Source: Paracoccaceae bacterium
GTDB taxonomy: Bacteria; Pseudomonadota; Alphaproteobacteria; Rhodobacterales; Rhodobacteraceae
Assembly (NCBI GenBank): GCA_014323785.1
Contig: JACONJ010000043.1
Span: forward strand, 1 to 64,000
Length of the DNA stretch: 64,000 nucleotides
Direction of reading: 5' to 3'
Shown: positions 63,065-64,000 of the stretch, piece after piece
Numbering within the stretch: the stretch's first letter is position 1
How the letters are laid out: the number at the start of each line of letters is the position of its first letter
Notes under the pieces: generated by a model
What the model saw: only the letters and a program-made list of their open reading frames with translations
The model's database searches: none
Told to the model about the DNA's origin: nothing
Program-made: the position numbers and the translations under genes

Positions 63065-63141
63065 TGGCGCACCCGAGAGGATTCGAACCTCTGGCCTCTG
63101 CCTTCGGAGGGCAGCACTCTATCCAGCTGAGCTACGGGTGC
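63065..63141 (-). tRNA. tRNA-Arg(CCG)
   Basis: A 77-nt cloverleaf on the minus strand: acceptor GCACCCG/CGGGTGC, anticodon stem CTGCC/GGCAG with loop CTCCGAA and anticodon CCG, and T arm with GAGGTTCGAATCCTC. Discriminator G and CCA are encoded. It reads CGG codons. It lies between the gene-free stretch and sufS. Confidence 0.97.
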
Positions 63142-63150
63142 TTGGTTCCC

Positions 63151-63179
63151 ACTTTAACACTGGTTCCAGAGGGCGACAA
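63151..63179 (-). promoter_or_regulatory. Candidate promoter of tRNA-Arg(CCG)
   Basis: On the minus strand TTGTCG (63179-63174) and TAAAGT (63156-63151) are separated by 17 bp, ending nine bases before the tRNA. The geometry equals that of the other two tRNA promoters. Confidence 0.55.
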
Positions 63180-63203
63180 CGAAGAATGACACGAGCCCGC
63201 ACC

Positions 63204-64000
63204 CTAAGTGAGCAGATCATGCGCCAGTTCCAGCGCATCGATCAGCGTATCAACCTCGGCCTTGGTGTTATACATCGCAAAACTGGCCCGGCAGGTCGCG
63301 GTGACGCCCATATGCTCCATCAAGGGTTGCGCACAGTGATGGCCCGCGCGCACCGCCACGCCCTTTTTATCGAGAATGGTTGAGATATCATGGGCATGGG
63401 CGGTGCCGTCCAGCGTGAAGGAAAAGATCGCCCCTTTCGTCTTTGACGTACCCTGGACATTGAGCCAGTTGAGCCCATCCAGCCGCGACCTTGCATAAGA
63501 TGCCAGCTTGGCTTCATGGGCCGATATCTGGTCCATCCCGATCCTCATCAGATAATCCAGCGCAGCCCCCAGGCCGATCTGCTGCACGATGCCCGGTGTG
63601 CCCGCCTCGAATTTCATCGGCGGAGCGTTCCAGGTAACGGCATTGCGACGCACCTCACGGATCATGTCGCCGCCGCCCAAGACGGGGCGCATCTCGGCCA
63701 TGCGCACTTTGCGGATATGGATTGCGCCCGAACCGGACGGCCCATAGAGTTTATGCCCAGTGATGGCGTAGAAATCCGCGCCGATGTCATCGACATTCAC
63801 GGGCAGATGCACCGCCGACTGGCTACCATCAATAAGAACCGGGATCCCAGCCGCGCGTGCGCCCGCGATGATGGATTTCACATCAACCACCGTGCCCAGA
63901 ACATTGGACATATGCGTCAGTGCGATCAACTTTGTGCGCGGCGTGATTGCCTCCAGCACAGCCTGCGGATACAGGTCGCCTTTCGTATCGGTATCAACCC
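63204..64000 (-). CDS. sufS: Cysteine desulfurase SufS, 3' part
   Basis: The C-terminal 265 codons of a class V aminotransferase-fold cysteine desulfurase; the frame stays open through the right window edge, so the true start lies outside. The PLP-binding Lys is in ITGHKLYGPSGSGAI and the sulfur-accepting Cys in TCRASFAMYNT; RAGHHCAQPLM matches the SufS group II type. SufS supplies sulfur for Fe-S cluster assembly through the Suf system. The rest of a suf operon would lie to the right. Confidence 0.95.
   Translation of the reverse strand, partial: VDTDTKGDLYPQAVLEAITPRTKLIALTHMSNVLGTVVDVKSIIAGARAAGIPVLIDGSQSAVHLPVNVDDIGADFYAITGHKLYGPSGSGAIHIRKVRMAEMRPVLGGGDMIREVRRNAVTWNAPPMKFEAGTPGIVQQIGLGAALDYLMRIGMDQISAHEAKLASYARSRLDGLNWLNVQGTSKTKGAIFSFTLDGTAHAHDISTILDKKGVAVRAGHHCAQPLMEHMGVTATCRASFAMYNTKAEVDTLIDALELAHDLLT

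Overview
The window is a GC-rich (estimated about 60%) alphaproteobacterial chromosome segment. A Rhodobacteraceae (Roseobacter-type) origin is suggested by an Atp12-type F1-ATPase chaperone, a complete BztABCD/AapJQMP amino-acid ABC transporter, a HIG1-like twin-transmembrane protein beside a PduO adenosyltransferase, and an EtfBA pair. This placement rests on family and gene-order recognition, not on a search.

Layout. 1-3.0 kb: the start of an unrecognised minus-strand gene cut by the left edge, an octamer tandem repeat, tRNA-Arg(ACG), and a MerA-like flavoprotein disulfide reductase paired with a TVP38/TMEM64 membrane protein. 3.2-9.3 kb (plus): rpmH-rnpA-yidD-yidC-MOSC-engB, argB and a SixA-like phosphatase. 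9.4-17.8 kb (minus): bztDCBA, then the tightly coupled run rarA-crcB-rluC-like-(HAD remnant)-ATP12. 18.3-40.3 kb (minus): the alpha, spc, S10 and str ribosomal operons end to end, from rplQ-rpoA back to rpsL. 40.5-53.9 kb (minus): a sulfotransferase, then rpoC-rpoB-rplLJAK-nusG-secE and tRNA-Trp. 54-58 kb (minus): an EamA transporter, two tiny coupled ORFs and parC. 58.4-62.2 kb (plus): an SDR, the HIG1-like protein, the PduO adenosyltransferase and etfBA. 62.2-64 kb: a 0.9-kb gene desert, tRNA-Arg(CCG) and the 3' part of sufS.

Most of the window is the translation and transcription core. The unusual content lies in breaks of these otherwise conserved operons. (i) Between rplP and rpmC sits a 2.6-kb island with a frameshifted GmrSD-type (DUF262/DUF1524) restriction gene and a small DUF1413-like gene, also frameshifted. 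Each side has its own sigma70-like promoter, so the S10 operon appears split into two transcription units. (ii) A NYN-domain (PIN-like nuclease fold) gene lies between rplW and rplB, followed by a perfect 24-bp palindrome. (iii) A promoter-to-terminator unit that looks like a small RNA runs on the opposite strand in the rpmD-rplO gap. (iv) No adk gene is present between secY and rpsM. (v) Between the rluC-like gene and ATP12 only a 50-codon in-frame relic of a HAD phosphatase remains, and the start/stop overlap with its upstream neighbour is preserved. (vi) A sulfotransferase is inserted beside the rpsL promoter.

Together these suggest local gene decay plus accessory nuclease genes lodged inside highly expressed ribosomal operons. 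Three tRNA genes have encoded CCA ends and promoter-like hexamers spaced exactly 17 bp. No rRNA, CRISPR array or recognisable transposase was found.
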